From contig CAMATZ010000038.1 of assembly GCA_945861275.1 (NCBI GenBank), positions 1-58,274 on the forward strand: a DNA stretch of 58,274 nt, written 5' to 3'. The translations under genes were made by a program, and so were the position numbers. Positions within the stretch are counted from its first letter, which is position 1; each line of letters begins with the position of its first letter. Below are positions 26,461 to 35,578 of this stretch, one piece after another. The stretch comes from Bordetella parapertussis (GTDB lineage: Bacteria > Pseudomonadota > Gammaproteobacteria > Burkholderiales > SG8-41). The notes beneath the pieces are model-generated. The model was not told the origin of the DNA. It was given only the letters and a program-made list of their open reading frames with translations, and searched no databases.

Positions 26461-27570
26461 ATGAAACTGCACAGCGTAGAAGCCATCGCCATCGACATCC
26501 CGTTGCCGCAAAATTTCGGCGGATCGACCTATAACGTATTGAAGCGCAGCACGGTTATCACCCGTTTGCGTACGCAGGATGGCCTCACCAGCAATGTTTA
26601 CAACGGCGACAACCGCGCGCATGCAGGCGAGATTGCGCGGCTGATACGCGAGGTGCTGTTGCCGCTGGTGAAGGGCATGCGTATTTTCGAGTACGAGCGC
26701 ATCTGGGAAAAAATGTTCGCGCTCACCATTGCGCAGGGCGAGCGCAAAGTCTTGATGGAAGCGATCTCGGCGATGGACTGTGCGATCTGGGATCTGATCG
26801 GCAAGTCGGTTGGAAAATCCGTGTGCCAGTTGCTCGGCGGATACCGCGACACGCTGCCCATCATCTCCATCGGCGGCTACTACATGCCGGGCAAGAAACT
26901 CGCCGACTTCGGCAAGGAAGTCGAATCCTATCGCAAGGCCGGCATGGCGGGCTGTAAATTCAAGGTGGGCGGCCTCACGCCCGAGGAAGACGCCAAACGC
27001 GTCGCCGTGGCACGCAAGGCGGTCGGCAATGATTTCATGCTTTGTGTGGATGCCAATCGCGGCTGGAATGTGCAGGATGCGATCCGCTTCGCACGCCTGA
27101 TCGAGCATCTGAACATCGCCTGGTTCGAGGAACCCTGCCATTGGTACGACGACGCGGCGATGATGGCGCGCGTGCGGCGTTCCATTCGCATGCCGGTCAC
27201 CGCCGGTCAGAGTGAAATCTCCTGCCAGGGTGTGCGGCGGCTGCTCGACGCCGGCGCGGTGGATTACGTGAATTACGACGTGTCCGAAGGCGGCGGCGTC
27301 ACCGACTGGCGGCGCGCCGCAGGGTTATGCGCCACCGCCGGTGTGCAGATGGCGCATCACGAAGAAGCGCAGATTGCCTCGCAACTGCTGGCCGCCGTGC
27401 CGCACGGCACTTACGCCGAGTGTTTTGCGCATCCGGACCGCGATCCGATCTGGCAGCGCATGTGGGTCAATCGTCCGCAGGCGAAGAACGGCATGATCAA
27501 GGTGTTGAACGCGCCGGGCTTTGGCATAGAGCTGGATGAGAAGATGGTGAAGCAGTACCGCGTAGGTTGA
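26461..27570 (+). CDS. Mandelate racemase/muconate lactonizing enzyme family protein
   Basis: The protein has 369 residues and belongs to the enolase superfamily, which abstracts a proton next to a carboxylate using Mg2+. The KxK base motif is in GCKFKVGG. Metal ligands lie in CVDANRGW, WFEEP and GQSEIS. An aspartate (VNYDVSEGGG) and histidine (QMAHHEEA) form the Asp-His dyad of the mandelate racemase subgroup, and a late glutamate lies in AECFAHPD. These residues suggest a racemase or a sugar-acid dehydratase; the substrate is unknown. It starts 44 bases after metG, and an inverted repeat follows it. Confidence 0.88.
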   Translation: MKLHSVEAIAIDIPLPQNFGGSTYNVLKRSTVITRLRTQDGLTSNVYNGDNRAHAGEIARLIREVLLPLVKGMRIFEYERIWEKMFALTIAQGERKVLMEAISAMDCAIWDLIGKSVGKSVCQLLGGYRDTLPIISIGGYYMPGKKLADFGKEVESYRKAGMAGCKFKVGGLTPEEDAKRVAVARKAVGNDFMLCVDANRGWNVQDAIRFARLIEHLNIAWFEEPCHWYDDAAMMARVRRSIRMPVTAGQSEISCQGVRRLLDAGAVDYVNYDVSEGGGVTDWRRAAGLCATAGVQMAHHEEAQIASQLLAAVPHGTYAECFAHPDRDPIWQRMWVNRPQAKNGMIKVLNAPGFGIELDEKMVKQYRVG

Positions 27571-27587
27571 AGGACAAGAACACACCT

Positions 27588-27688
27588 CACCGCGAAGACG
27601 CAAAAACGCAAAGAACTGCCGCAAAGAAAAGCTACTCTTAAGCTTGGTTTTCTTCGCGTTTCCTCTGCGTTTTTGCGTCTTTGCGGTG
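27588..27688. repeat. Inverted repeat between two convergent genes
   Basis: Arms built on CACCGCGAAGACGCAAAAAC (left) and GTTTTTGCGTCTTTGCGGTG (right) enclose a central section. The sequence is a familiar dispersed repeat of betaproteobacterial genomes. It lies between the enolase-superfamily gene and the end of the hyf-like operon and may act as a two-way terminator. Confidence 0.75.
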
Positions 27689-27704
27689 GATGTGCTTTTC
27701 GTAT

Positions 27705-28220
27705 CTACCGCTTTTGAACGCTGATCGCCGTCAATATCCCCTGCATCAGCGCTACCGGCGTAGGCGGACAGCCCGGCACCGCCACATCCACCGGAATCAC
27801 ATTCGACACGCGACCGAGGCTGGCATAGTTTTCGCCAAAGATACCGCCGCAACTGCCGCAGTCGCCGATGGCCACCACCAGCTTGGGATCGGGCGTCGCC
27901 TCGTACGTGCGCTTTAACGCCACCGCCATGTTGCGCGATACCGGGCCGGTCACCAGCAGCATATCCGCATGGCGCGGGCTGGCAACGAATTTGATGCCCA
28001 GGCCCTCGAGGTTGTAGTACGGGCAGTTCAACTGGTTGATTTCCAGCTCGCAGCCGTTGCACGATCCGGCATCGACGTGGCGTATCGCCAGCGAACCATG
28101 AAAACGCTCAAGCACCGCCGCGTGCAATCGATCCACTGTCACGCGCAGGGCATCGTCGGGCTGCGGATAGGCTTCGGTCTTGATGCCGGTTTTGACGATC
28201 TGTTTGAGTAATTGATACAT
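27705..28220 (-). CDS. hyfI: Complex-I PSST/HyfI-like iron-sulfur subunit
   Basis: The protein has 171 residues and is homologous to NuoB/HyfI, the small subunit that holds the N2-type [4Fe-4S] cluster. Ligand motifs are visible: CNGCE near residue 54, GDCGSCGG near 118 and PGCPPTP near 148. It starts one base after the large-subunit gene stops and closes the operon. With the large subunit it would form the water-exposed arm on the membrane module. No NuoI/HyfH-like ferredoxin gene is present in the operon, so the electron source is unclear. Confidence 0.9.
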   Translation of the reverse strand: MYQLLKQIVKTGIKTEAYPQPDDALRVTVDRLHAAVLERFHGSLAIRHVDAGSCNGCELEINQLNCPYYNLEGLGIKFVASPRHADMLLVTGPVSRNMAVALKRTYEATPDPKLVVAIGDCGSCGGIFGENYASLGRVSNVIPVDVAVPGCPPTPVALMQGILTAISVQKR

Positions 28221-28221
28221 G

Positions 28222-29775
28222 CTACAAATCCTGCCCCGCGTAACTCAGGTTAAACGACTTATTGATCAGCGGAAAATCCGGCACGATATTGCCCAGCACC
28301 GCGTGTTCCAGCAGCGGCCAGTTGTGCCACGACGGGTCGCGTGGGTGCAGGCGCGCGATGCGGCCATCGGCGCCGGTTTCGAGCGCCACAAACACATCAC
28401 CGCGCCAGCCTTCGACCCAGCCGATGCCGAGCCTGCCCGCTGGTGGCATCGCCACCGGCACCGCCAATTCGCCCAGTGGCAGGCGATCCACGATCAGCCG
28501 CAGCAGGCGGATCGACTCATAAACTTCCGCAAAGCGCACCGCTACCCGTGCGGCCACGTCGCCTGCATCGTGGTGTGCTATCTGCACTTCAAGCTCGCGA
28601 TAAGGCGTACAAGGATGTGTCACGCGCACATCGCACCCCTGGCCGCTGGCGCGTGCAGACTGCCCGATCAATCCCAGGCGCAGCGCCAGTTCGGGTGTGA
28701 CGCATCCACAATCAACAAAACGATCCTGCAGGCCGGCGTGTTCGTCGTAGATATGCTGCATGCGCAGGGCGGTTTCCTCAATGCGAGCGCATTCGTCACG
28801 CACGCGTGTAACCCCGTCATCCGGAAAATCACGCGCAATGCCGCCCGGCACGATCACATCCATCAGATAACGGTGGCCGAACAGCGCGTGATTCAGCCGC
28901 AGCACATCCTCTTTCAATATCAGGAATTGCGACAGGCCGAACGCCAGCCCCGCGTCGTTGCCCAAAAATCCCAAATCGCCCAGATGATTGGCGATGCGCT
29001 CACGCTCCAGCAGCAGCGCGCGCAGCCACAACGCGCGCGGCGGCGGCGTCACTGCGGCCGCACTTTCCACCGCCATGGCATACGCCCAGCCAAACGCCGC
29101 AGCGGAGTCGCCCGATACGCGCATCGCCAATTTCGCCCCCGCCATGATGTCCATCTGCTCGAAACGTTTTTCAATGCCCTTGTGCTTGTAACCCAGCCGC
29201 TGCTCCAGCCGCAGCACCCGCTCACCGACAATGCTAAAGCGGAAATGTCCCGGCTCTATCGTGCCCGCATGCACCGGGCCAACGGGGATTTCGTGTACGC
29301 CGTCACCACTGACCTGCACAAACGGGTAGGCATCGGCAATCGTTGGAACCGCGGAATTATTCTCGTTACTATCAATCATTTGCAACGATTCTGCCTTGCG
29401 CAGTGGAAACATGTCAGGTGGCCAGGCGCTGTGCCGTAACCATTTGCGCGTATCCGTGGCGCCTGCCGCGGCAAGTCCCAGCATATCGTGTACCGCACGC
29501 TGCATGCGGTTCGCCGCCGGAAAGATATCGCTGATTTCGGGGTACACCGTAGCCGCGAGCGGCAAGGTCAACAACACAAAGCCCGACGCATCCGCCAGCG
29601 CCGCATGCATTGCATACGCGCCGGCGGCATCCGCTCCCCACAGCGCCACCAAACGCCCGCCGCCTGCGGCACAGCTTTCGCAGCACGCACGCCACTGCGC
29701 CGCATCCACGCGCGCGTGCCGCGCAGCGACCGCGCCGGTAAGCAGTTGCGACTCGATGTTCAGATTTGCCAGCAT
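28222..29775 (-). CDS. hyfG: HyfG/NuoCD-like large subunit without NiFe site
   Basis: The protein has 517 residues. An N-terminal NuoC-like part (1-135, ending in WLRHSAWPPDMFPLRK) is fused to a NuoD/HyfG-like large subunit. The region that should hold the first CxxC pair reads AMRVSGDSAAAFGWAYA, and the C-terminus that should hold the second reads DFPLINKSFNLSYAGQDL. Both cysteine pairs are missing, so it cannot bind a NiFe centre. This matches the large subunits of energy-converting hydrogenase-related (Ehr) complexes. The gene lies 6 bases after the HyfF-like gene. The name hyfG is used for homology only; hydrogenase activity is not expected. Confidence 0.9.
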   Translation of the reverse strand: MLANLNIESQLLTGAVAARHARVDAAQWRACCESCAAGGGRLVALWGADAAGAYAMHAALADASGFVLLTLPLAATVYPEISDIFPAANRMQRAVHDMLGLAAAGATDTRKWLRHSAWPPDMFPLRKAESLQMIDSNENNSAVPTIADAYPFVQVSGDGVHEIPVGPVHAGTIEPGHFRFSIVGERVLRLEQRLGYKHKGIEKRFEQMDIMAGAKLAMRVSGDSAAAFGWAYAMAVESAAAVTPPPRALWLRALLLERERIANHLGDLGFLGNDAGLAFGLSQFLILKEDVLRLNHALFGHRYLMDVIVPGGIARDFPDDGVTRVRDECARIEETALRMQHIYDEHAGLQDRFVDCGCVTPELALRLGLIGQSARASGQGCDVRVTHPCTPYRELEVQIAHHDAGDVAARVAVRFAEVYESIRLLRLIVDRLPLGELAVPVAMPPAGRLGIGWVEGWRGDVFVALETGADGRIARLHPRDPSWHNWPLLEHAVLGNIVPDFPLINKSFNLSYAGQDL

Positions 29776-29781
29776 CAGTAT

Positions 29782-31239
29782 CTAACCAATCAACTTCGCC
29801 GCCATGCGGTACCAATCCGCGAGATACGGCGGAATCCACAATCCCAGCATCAGCACAATCGCCAGATGCACAAACACCGGTATCAATGCCGGCGCATGCG
29901 GCAGGCGCTTGGCGGTGGTTTCGCCGAACACCATCGCCTGCACTTTTGAAAACATCGCGGCAAACGCCACTGCCAGCGCCACCAGCAAGATCGGCGCCGC
30001 CCACGGCTGTTCGCGCATGGCGGTGGTCAAAATCAGGAATTCGCTGGCGAATACCCCGAACGGCGGCATGCCCAGTATTGCCAGCGTGCCCAGCATCATG
30101 CCCCAGCCGATGGTGGGGTTGGTCACGATCAACCCGCGTATCTGGTCCATCACCTGCGTGCCGGTTTTCTGCGTCGCATGACCCACCGTAAAAAAGATCG
30201 CCGACTTGGTGAGGCTGTGTACCGTCATGTGCAGCAGTGCGGCAAAGGTCGCCACCGGTCCGCCCATGCCAAAAGCGAATGCGGTCAAACCCATATGTTC
30301 AATCGACGAATAGGCGAACATGCGCTTCACGTCTTTTTGCCGCGACAGAAAAAAGGCCCCGACCACCACCGACAAAATGCCGAAACCCATCATCAGATTC
30401 CCCGCGAACGGCGTGCCGAGCGCGCCATCGACCAGCACCTTGCAGCGCACCACAGCGTACAGCCCGACGTTCAGCAACAACCCCGACAACACCGCCGATA
30501 TCGGCGTCGGACCTTCCGCATGCGCGTCCGGCAGCCAGTTATGCAACGGCGCCAGACCGGCCTTGGTGCCATAACCGACGATCAAAAACACAAACGCCAG
30601 CGACAGCACCGTCGGCTCCAGATCACCTTTCACGTCATTCAGGTGCGTCCACAGCAGCGCATTGCCGTCGGCGCCCAGCAATTTCTCGGCGGCGAGGTAC
30701 AGCAGTATGGTGCCGAACAGCGCCTGCGCGATACCGACGCTGCACAAAATAAAGTATTTCCACGCAGCCTCGATGCTGGCCGGCGTGCGATAGAGACTCA
30801 CCAGCAGCACGGTCGCCAGCGTCGCCGCTTCCAGCGCCACCCACATGATGCCCATATTGTTGGTCAATAACACCAGCAGCATGGTGAACACAAACACCTG
30901 ATACATACAGTGGTAAAGCCGCAGGCGCGCGGCGCTGATGCGCCCGTGCTCCTGCTCGTTCAGCATATAGGGCCGGCTGAACAGCGCCGTGGTAAACGCC
31001 ACAAACGCGGTCAACGCAACCAGAAACACGTTAAACGAATCCACAAAAAACGCTTCGTTATACGCGAGCAGCGCCCCGTCTCTAATTACGCGTATGGCGA
31101 GCGACGCCGACGCCACCAGCGTCACCAGACTGATAAGCACGTTCAGGCGTGAAGCCAGCGTGCGATCACCATAAAACGCCAGCACCAGCGCGCCCGCCAC
31201 CGGCGAGCCCAGCGTGAACAGAATTTCGCTCCCGTTCAC
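29782..31239 (-). CDS. hyfF: HyfF/NuoN-like proton-translocating membrane subunit
   Basis: The protein has 485 residues and about 14 membrane helices. It belongs to the Mrp-antiporter/NuoLMN family, with the charged segments GYGTKAGLAPLHNWLPDAHA (near residue 230) and YSSIEHMGL (near 308) that carry the conserved lysine and histidine of the proton path. The ATG at 31239 overlaps the HyfE stop by four bases. It is one of two antiporter-like subunits in the operon, with the HyfB-like protein. Confidence 0.92.
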   Translation of the reverse strand: MNGSEILFTLGSPVAGALVLAFYGDRTLASRLNVLISLVTLVASASLAIRVIRDGALLAYNEAFFVDSFNVFLVALTAFVAFTTALFSRPYMLNEQEHGRISAARLRLYHCMYQVFVFTMLLVLLTNNMGIMWVALEAATLATVLLVSLYRTPASIEAAWKYFILCSVGIAQALFGTILLYLAAEKLLGADGNALLWTHLNDVKGDLEPTVLSLAFVFLIVGYGTKAGLAPLHNWLPDAHAEGPTPISAVLSGLLLNVGLYAVVRCKVLVDGALGTPFAGNLMMGFGILSVVVGAFFLSRQKDVKRMFAYSSIEHMGLTAFAFGMGGPVATFAALLHMTVHSLTKSAIFFTVGHATQKTGTQVMDQIRGLIVTNPTIGWGMMLGTLAILGMPPFGVFASEFLILTTAMREQPWAAPILLVALAVAFAAMFSKVQAMVFGETTAKRLPHAPALIPVFVHLAIVLMLGLWIPPYLADWYRMAAKLIG

Positions 31240-31898
31240 TCTGCGGATTCCTTCAATTTTTCCATGTGCTTCAGATCCAGGCTGTCAAAAGCCTCGCGCA
31301 CATGAAAAAAGAAAATGCCGAGTATCAGCACGCCCACCAGCACATCCAGCAGAATGCCCAATTCAACCACCATCGGCATGCCATAGGTGGCGCTGGTGGC
31401 AGCGAAAAACAATCCGTTTTCCATTGCCAGAAAACCAATCACCTGCGGCACCGCCTTGCGCCGCGTGATCATCATCAGGAACGCCAGCAGCACCACCGCG
31501 ATGGCGATACCCAGCGTGCCGCGTGTAATCGTGCCCGCCAATTGCGAAATCGGCAGCGCCAGATTAAAGGCAAACACCACCAGCGCGATACCCGCCAGCA
31601 TGGTGGTGGGTATGTTGATCAGCGTTTCCACATCCCATTTGATATCCAGCTTGCGGATCAGGTAATGCAGCGCCAGCGGCATTGCAATCACCTTCAGCAG
31701 CACCGTGAAAAACGCCGACACATACAGTTCGCCGTGTCCGCTATACCAGGCGACAATCAGGCAGTTGAGCGCGAGCACCGCGCCCTGCCACGCGAACAAA
31801 TAAATCAACGACAATATGCGCCGCTGCGCCAGCATCGCGAACGCAATCAGCAGCATCAACGAGGCCATCAGATTGATCAATTGCGTGGACGTCGACAC
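31236..31898 (-). CDS. hyfE: HyfE-like membrane subunit
   Basis: The protein has 220 residues and about six or seven membrane helices. It resembles HyfE of hydrogenase-4, whose C-terminal half is NuoK-like, including a glutamate in IGFLAMENGLFF and another in MVVELGILLDVLVGV. It begins 3 bases after the HyfC-like gene and ends in an ATGA overlap with the HyfF-like gene. The probable role is in proton transfer between the antiporter-like subunits and the quinone-facing part. Confidence 0.88.
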   Translation of the reverse strand: MSTSTQLINLMASLMLLIAFAMLAQRRILSLIYLFAWQGAVLALNCLIVAWYSGHGELYVSAFFTVLLKVIAMPLALHYLIRKLDIKWDVETLINIPTTMLAGIALVVFAFNLALPISQLAGTITRGTLGIAIAVVLLAFLMMITRRKAVPQVIGFLAMENGLFFAATSATYGMPMVVELGILLDVLVGVLILGIFFFHVREAFDSLDLKHMEKLKESAE

Positions 31899-31901
31899 GA
31901 T

Positions 31902-32855
31902 TCAGGCGCCCAGCAACAAACGCGTCAGCATACCCAGCGACGCCAGCATGAAAGCCATGCCGAGAAATTCCGGCGCGCGGAATATGCGCATTTTCGCCGA
32001 CACCGTTTCCAGCAGCGCCAGTCCCGCGCCCACGATGCCCAGCTTGACCAGCAACGCCAATACCGCCGCCGGCAGCGCCTGCCATGCCCCGGCCTCGGCG
32101 ATGCCCCACGGCGCGAACAGAGCAATGCCGATCGCGCAATAGGTGGTGAATTTGATCGCGGTGGCCCATTCAATCAACGCCAGATGGCGGCCCGAGTACT
32201 CGAGGATCAGCGCCTCGTGAATCATCGTGAGCTCCAAATGGGTGGCGGGATTGTCCACCGGGATGCGCGCATTTTCCGCCAGCAACACCATGACAAACGC
32301 CACCGCCGCGAACGCCAGGCTCGGATACAGTGCGAATTCGCGGTGCGCCAGCGTATCCACGATGACATTCAGCGAAGTGGATTGTACGATCAGCAACGGC
32401 GTGAAAAACACCATCAGCAGCGCCGGCTCCGACAAGCTCGCCACCAGCATTTCGCGCCGCGCACCCAGACTGCCGAACGCAGTGCCGATATCCATCGCCG
32501 CCAGCGCCGAAAACACACGCGCCAATGCGAATACGCCCACCAGCGCTATCACGTCCGCCGCGGGTGCAAACAGCAAGTTGGTCTCGATGATGGGCACCAC
32601 GCTGGCGGCGAGCACCATGCAACCGAACTGTATATACGGTGCGCTGCGAAATACCGGTGACGCATTGCGTGCCAGCAGCGCATCCTTGTCGAACAGCTTG
32701 AGCAGCACCCGGTAGGGCTGCAACAAGCCGGGCCCGCTGCGGTTTTGCAGCCACGCGCGGCACTGGCTCACCCACCCCAGCATCAACGGCGCGATCAACA
32801 CCACCAGCAGCGTTTGCGCGAGTTGTGACAGGAATGAGGCGAAAGTGCTCAGCAT
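31902..32855 (-). CDS. hyfC: HyfC/NuoH-like membrane subunit
   Basis: From the ATG at 32855 (MLSTFASFLSQLAQTLL) the protein has 317 residues and about eight helices. The longer frame to 32957 would overlap the upstream gene and adds a non-family, non-hydrophobic start. The segments RSGPGLLQPYRVLLKLFDKD and ENARIPVDNPATHLELTMIH are typical of NuoH/HyfC proteins, which join the soluble arm to the membrane arm. It starts 11 bases after the HyfB-like stop. Confidence 0.92.
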   Translation of the reverse strand: MLSTFASFLSQLAQTLLVVLIAPLMLGWVSQCRAWLQNRSGPGLLQPYRVLLKLFDKDALLARNASPVFRSAPYIQFGCMVLAASVVPIIETNLLFAPAADVIALVGVFALARVFSALAAMDIGTAFGSLGARREMLVASLSEPALLMVFFTPLLIVQSTSLNVIVDTLAHREFALYPSLAFAAVAFVMVLLAENARIPVDNPATHLELTMIHEALILEYSGRHLALIEWATAIKFTTYCAIGIALFAPWGIAEAGAWQALPAAVLALLVKLGIVGAGLALLETVSAKMRIFRAPEFLGMAFMLASLGMLTRLLLGA

Positions 32856-32866
32856 GGCCGGCAGGA

Positions 32867-34891
32867 TCAGCGCACGAACAGCAGCAACGCGAGCAGCGTC
32901 GCGAAACTGTAGAGCAGGTAAAGGTGGATACGGCCGTGCTGCAGAATGCCGATCCACGACGCAACACGTTCATTCATGCGCGCCACCGGCAGATAGAGCC
33001 AGTACCACAGCCGATCTTCATTGGTGTTTGAATACACGGGCGTGTTGCTGAACGGATCGGGCATGTGCCGCTGCGATCTGAAAAACGGCTCGAAGATGTG
33101 CGTGATCGGCTGGCCGAAGCCCTCGGCGCTATCCTGCATGCGCGCGGTCTGCTCGGGAAAGCCGCAATCCCATGCAGCACCCCGCCGCACCCGCCCGTGA
33201 TAAAACGCGCGCACCGCGATAAATGTCACCAGTAGCGTGCCCACGATGCCCAGCAGGAACAGCAACGGGCCGTAACTGGCGCGTTCCGCCGCCACCGGCG
33301 CAAACAGCAACCAGCCATTGCCGGAAATCGCCGTGCTCAAGGCAAAGTTCAGCAACGGCCGCGTCACATGGTCGAGCAGCAGAATAATCGCCATCGGAAA
33401 CAGGCCGAGCGCCACGCAACCCGCCGCGAACCATGCCAGTGCGACGCGCTCCCAGATGCCCGCATCGTGCGCTTCACTCGACTTGCCTTCACGCGGCTGT
33501 CCGAGAAATATCACGCCGTAAAATTTAACCATCACGTAGCCCGACAACGCCGCCGCCAGCACCAGCGCGGCGGACCCCAGCGGCACCAGCATATTGAGGT
33601 AGGGGTTGGGCAATCCCGGCGAAAACAGAAACGCCTGCAACAGCAACCACTCAGAGACAAAACCATTGAGCGGCGGCAACCCGGCGATCGCCAGCGCCCC
33701 CACCAGTGAAAACCCGGCGACCCACGGCATGTTGTGTATCAGCCCGCCGAGCTTGCCAAGACTGCGCTCTTGCGTGGCGTGCAGCACCGAGCCGGTGCCC
33801 AAAAACAGCAGGCTTTTGAAGAACGCATGGTTCAGGCAGTGGTAGAGCGTGGCCACCAGCGCCAGCGCCGCCAGATGCGGATTGCCGTAGGTGTGAAAAA
33901 TAATCGTCAGCCCCACGCCCGCGACGATGATGCCGATGTTTTCAATGGACGAGTACGCCAGCAACCGCTTCATATCGCTTTGCACGGCGGCGAACATCAC
34001 GCCAAACAGCGCGGTCATGAGGCCCAGTACCAGCGCCACCACGCCCCACCACCAGATTTGCGCCGACAACAAATCGAAAGTCACGCGCAACAAGCCATAG
34101 ATGGCGGTCTTCAACATCACGCCGCTCAGCAGCGCCGACACCGGCGAGGGCGCAGCCGGATGCGCTTCGGGCAGCCACACATGCAGGGGCAGCATACCTG
34201 CCTTGGCGCCAAAACCAAACAAGGCCAGCAAAAACGCCGTGCTCGCCCACGCCACCGGCAGCTCGTTCGCACGCATCGCCGCAAACGTGTATTGCCCGTC
34301 CGCGCCATGCATCACCCCGAAACACAACAGTATCGCAATGGCGCCGATATGGGCAATCAGCAAATACAGAAAGCCGGCGCGCCGGATCTCGGCGATCTTA
34401 TGGCTGGTGGTCACCAAAAAGTAGGAGGACAAAGCCATGGTCTCCCACGCCACCATGAAAAGATACGCATCATCAGCCAGCATCACCATCACCATGCTGG
34501 CGAGAAATACATGGTATTGCAGGCACAGCAGTCCCGGCGCCGTGCCTTCGCCGCGCCGGAAGTAGCCTGCGGAAAATAATGAAACGCCAAACGCCACCGC
34601 GCCCAGCAGCGCAATAAAAAACGCGGACAGCGCATCCAGCCGCAAATGGAAAGGCAAATCCGGCAAACCCAGCGGCAATACCACGGCAACCGGCGCAACG
34701 CCTATCGCCCACACCGCCGCGCAAGCCAGCAATGCGCCACCCAGCGCGCCCAGCGGAAACAGCACACGGCTCACAAAACGCAAGCTCGCCGGACGCACCA
34801 GGCCCGCCACGCCGGTCAACAGCCAAAACATCACCAGCCCCAGAATCAGGTCCAGTGGCGCTGCATCATACGGATACACAGTTATGCCCAC
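32867..34891 (-). CDS. hyfB: HyfB/NuoL-like proton-translocating membrane subunit
   Basis: The protein has 674 residues and about 16 membrane helices. It is an antiporter-like subunit with the conserved segments GFGAKAGMLPLHVWLPEAHP (near 227) and LLAYSSIENIG (near 311). The C-terminal part carries a hydrophilic segment (near 590-645) and a last helix. It is the first gene of the six-gene operon. No promoter could be chosen with confidence, but the 400 bases upstream contain no other gene. Confidence 0.92.
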   Translation of the reverse strand: MGITVYPYDAAPLDLILGLVMFWLLTGVAGLVRPASLRFVSRVLFPLGALGGALLACAAVWAIGVAPVAVVLPLGLPDLPFHLRLDALSAFFIALLGAVAFGVSLFSAGYFRRGEGTAPGLLCLQYHVFLASMVMVMLADDAYLFMVAWETMALSSYFLVTTSHKIAEIRRAGFLYLLIAHIGAIAILLCFGVMHGADGQYTFAAMRANELPVAWASTAFLLALFGFGAKAGMLPLHVWLPEAHPAAPSPVSALLSGVMLKTAIYGLLRVTFDLLSAQIWWWGVVALVLGLMTALFGVMFAAVQSDMKRLLAYSSIENIGIIVAGVGLTIIFHTYGNPHLAALALVATLYHCLNHAFFKSLLFLGTGSVLHATQERSLGKLGGLIHNMPWVAGFSLVGALAIAGLPPLNGFVSEWLLLQAFLFSPGLPNPYLNMLVPLGSAALVLAAALSGYVMVKFYGVIFLGQPREGKSSEAHDAGIWERVALAWFAAGCVALGLFPMAIILLLDHVTRPLLNFALSTAISGNGWLLFAPVAAERASYGPLLFLLGIVGTLLVTFIAVRAFYHGRVRRGAAWDCGFPEQTARMQDSAEGFGQPITHIFEPFFRSQRHMPDPFSNTPVYSNTNEDRLWYWLYLPVARMNERVASWIGILQHGRIHLYLLYSFATLLALLLFVR

Positions 34892-35302
34892 GGCTAGAGT
34901 GAAGCCCGCAGCAGATAGTCAACCAGTCAAGCGCTGCGGGTAAGGCCGCATTGTAGTCGCTTACGTGGGTGCGGGAAAAGCGCTCACGCGCTTGACAAAA
35001 CTTCGCGGCAGGCCTTGTAGAATATCCGCCATGGTTCAACGTCTAGTGTAGTGCTTCGCAATTCATGAGACATTCTCTCCCCTTCAAGGGCAAGGGCACA
35101 CTTGAAGCGGAGCAGAGGGCTAGGGTGGGGATGGGGTGGCATTCGCGCGCCCCATCCCCCTCCCAGATGCCCCCTCGCTACGCTTCAAGTGTGCCCTTGC
35201 CCTTGAAAGGGGAGGAGTTTCGCTGGTGCCGTGCCGTTGTATAGGTGCCCGCATAGAGTGAAGCAGTACACTAGCGCCCCCGCGCAGCACACACACCCGC
35301 CT
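34892..35302. other. Intergenic region upstream of hyfB and acyP
   Basis: The hyf-like operon and acyP diverge here. A plus-strand promoter-like stretch (TTGACA at 34992, TAGAAT at 35018) lies before a MITE-like element (35043-35274). The 20-base spacer is too long for a textbook promoter. Confidence 0.4.
35043..35274. mobile_element. MITE-like element with nested inverted repeats
   Basis: The 15-base ends (35043-35057, CTAGTGTAGTGCTTC, and 35260-35274) are inverted with one mismatch. Inside, two arms of about 33 bases (35077-35109 and 35181-35214) pair again, with a G-rich and C-rich centre. There is no coding frame. The layout is that of a small non-autonomous element or a composite dispersed repeat, and it separates a promoter-like sequence from acyP. 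Confidence 0.5.
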
Positions 35303-35578
35303 ATGGTAATTACCAAACACTTGATCATCAGTGGCCGCGTGCAAGGCGTTGGCTACCGCTATTACATGATGCATAAAGCGCGGCAGTTCCATCTCACCGG
35401 CTGGGTGCGCAACCGCCTTGACGGCAGCGTGGAGGCGATGATTCAAGGCACGCCGCAAAACATCGAGGCCCTGCTCGCGCGCGCGCATCGCGGGCCACCC
35501 AAGGCGTCGGTCACCGGCATAGTGGTGAGCGAAGGCGCCGGTGACTACACGCAGTTCGCCACGCTGCCCACGGCATAG
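35303..35578 (+). CDS. acyP: Acylphosphatase
   Basis: From the ATG at 35303 (MVITKHLIISGRVQGVGYR) the protein has 91 residues, the normal size. The enzyme hydrolyses acyl phosphates. The phosphate-binding loop with its arginine (GRVQGVGYR) and the catalytic asparagine (GWVRNRLDGSVEAM) are present. The longer frame from 35231 runs into the MITE-like element and is not used. It stands alone between the hyf-like operon and a degraded region. Confidence 0.93.
   Translation: MVITKHLIISGRVQGVGYRYYMMHKARQFHLTGWVRNRLDGSVEAMIQGTPQNIEALLARAHRGPPKASVTGIVVSEGAGDYTQFATLPTA

Noticed and set aside
28222-29775. Calling the large subunit a [NiFe] hydrogenase
   Set aside because: Both pairs of nickel-binding cysteines are absent.
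30178-32660. Long plus-strand frames rich in Arg, Gln and His opposite the hyf-like genes
   Set aside because: Their composition is that of antisense frames to membrane-protein genes.
34992-35023. Sigma-70 promoter (TTGACA/TAGAAT) upstream of acyP
   Set aside because: The 20-base spacer is too long and the MITE-like element follows, so it is noted but not listed as a promoter.
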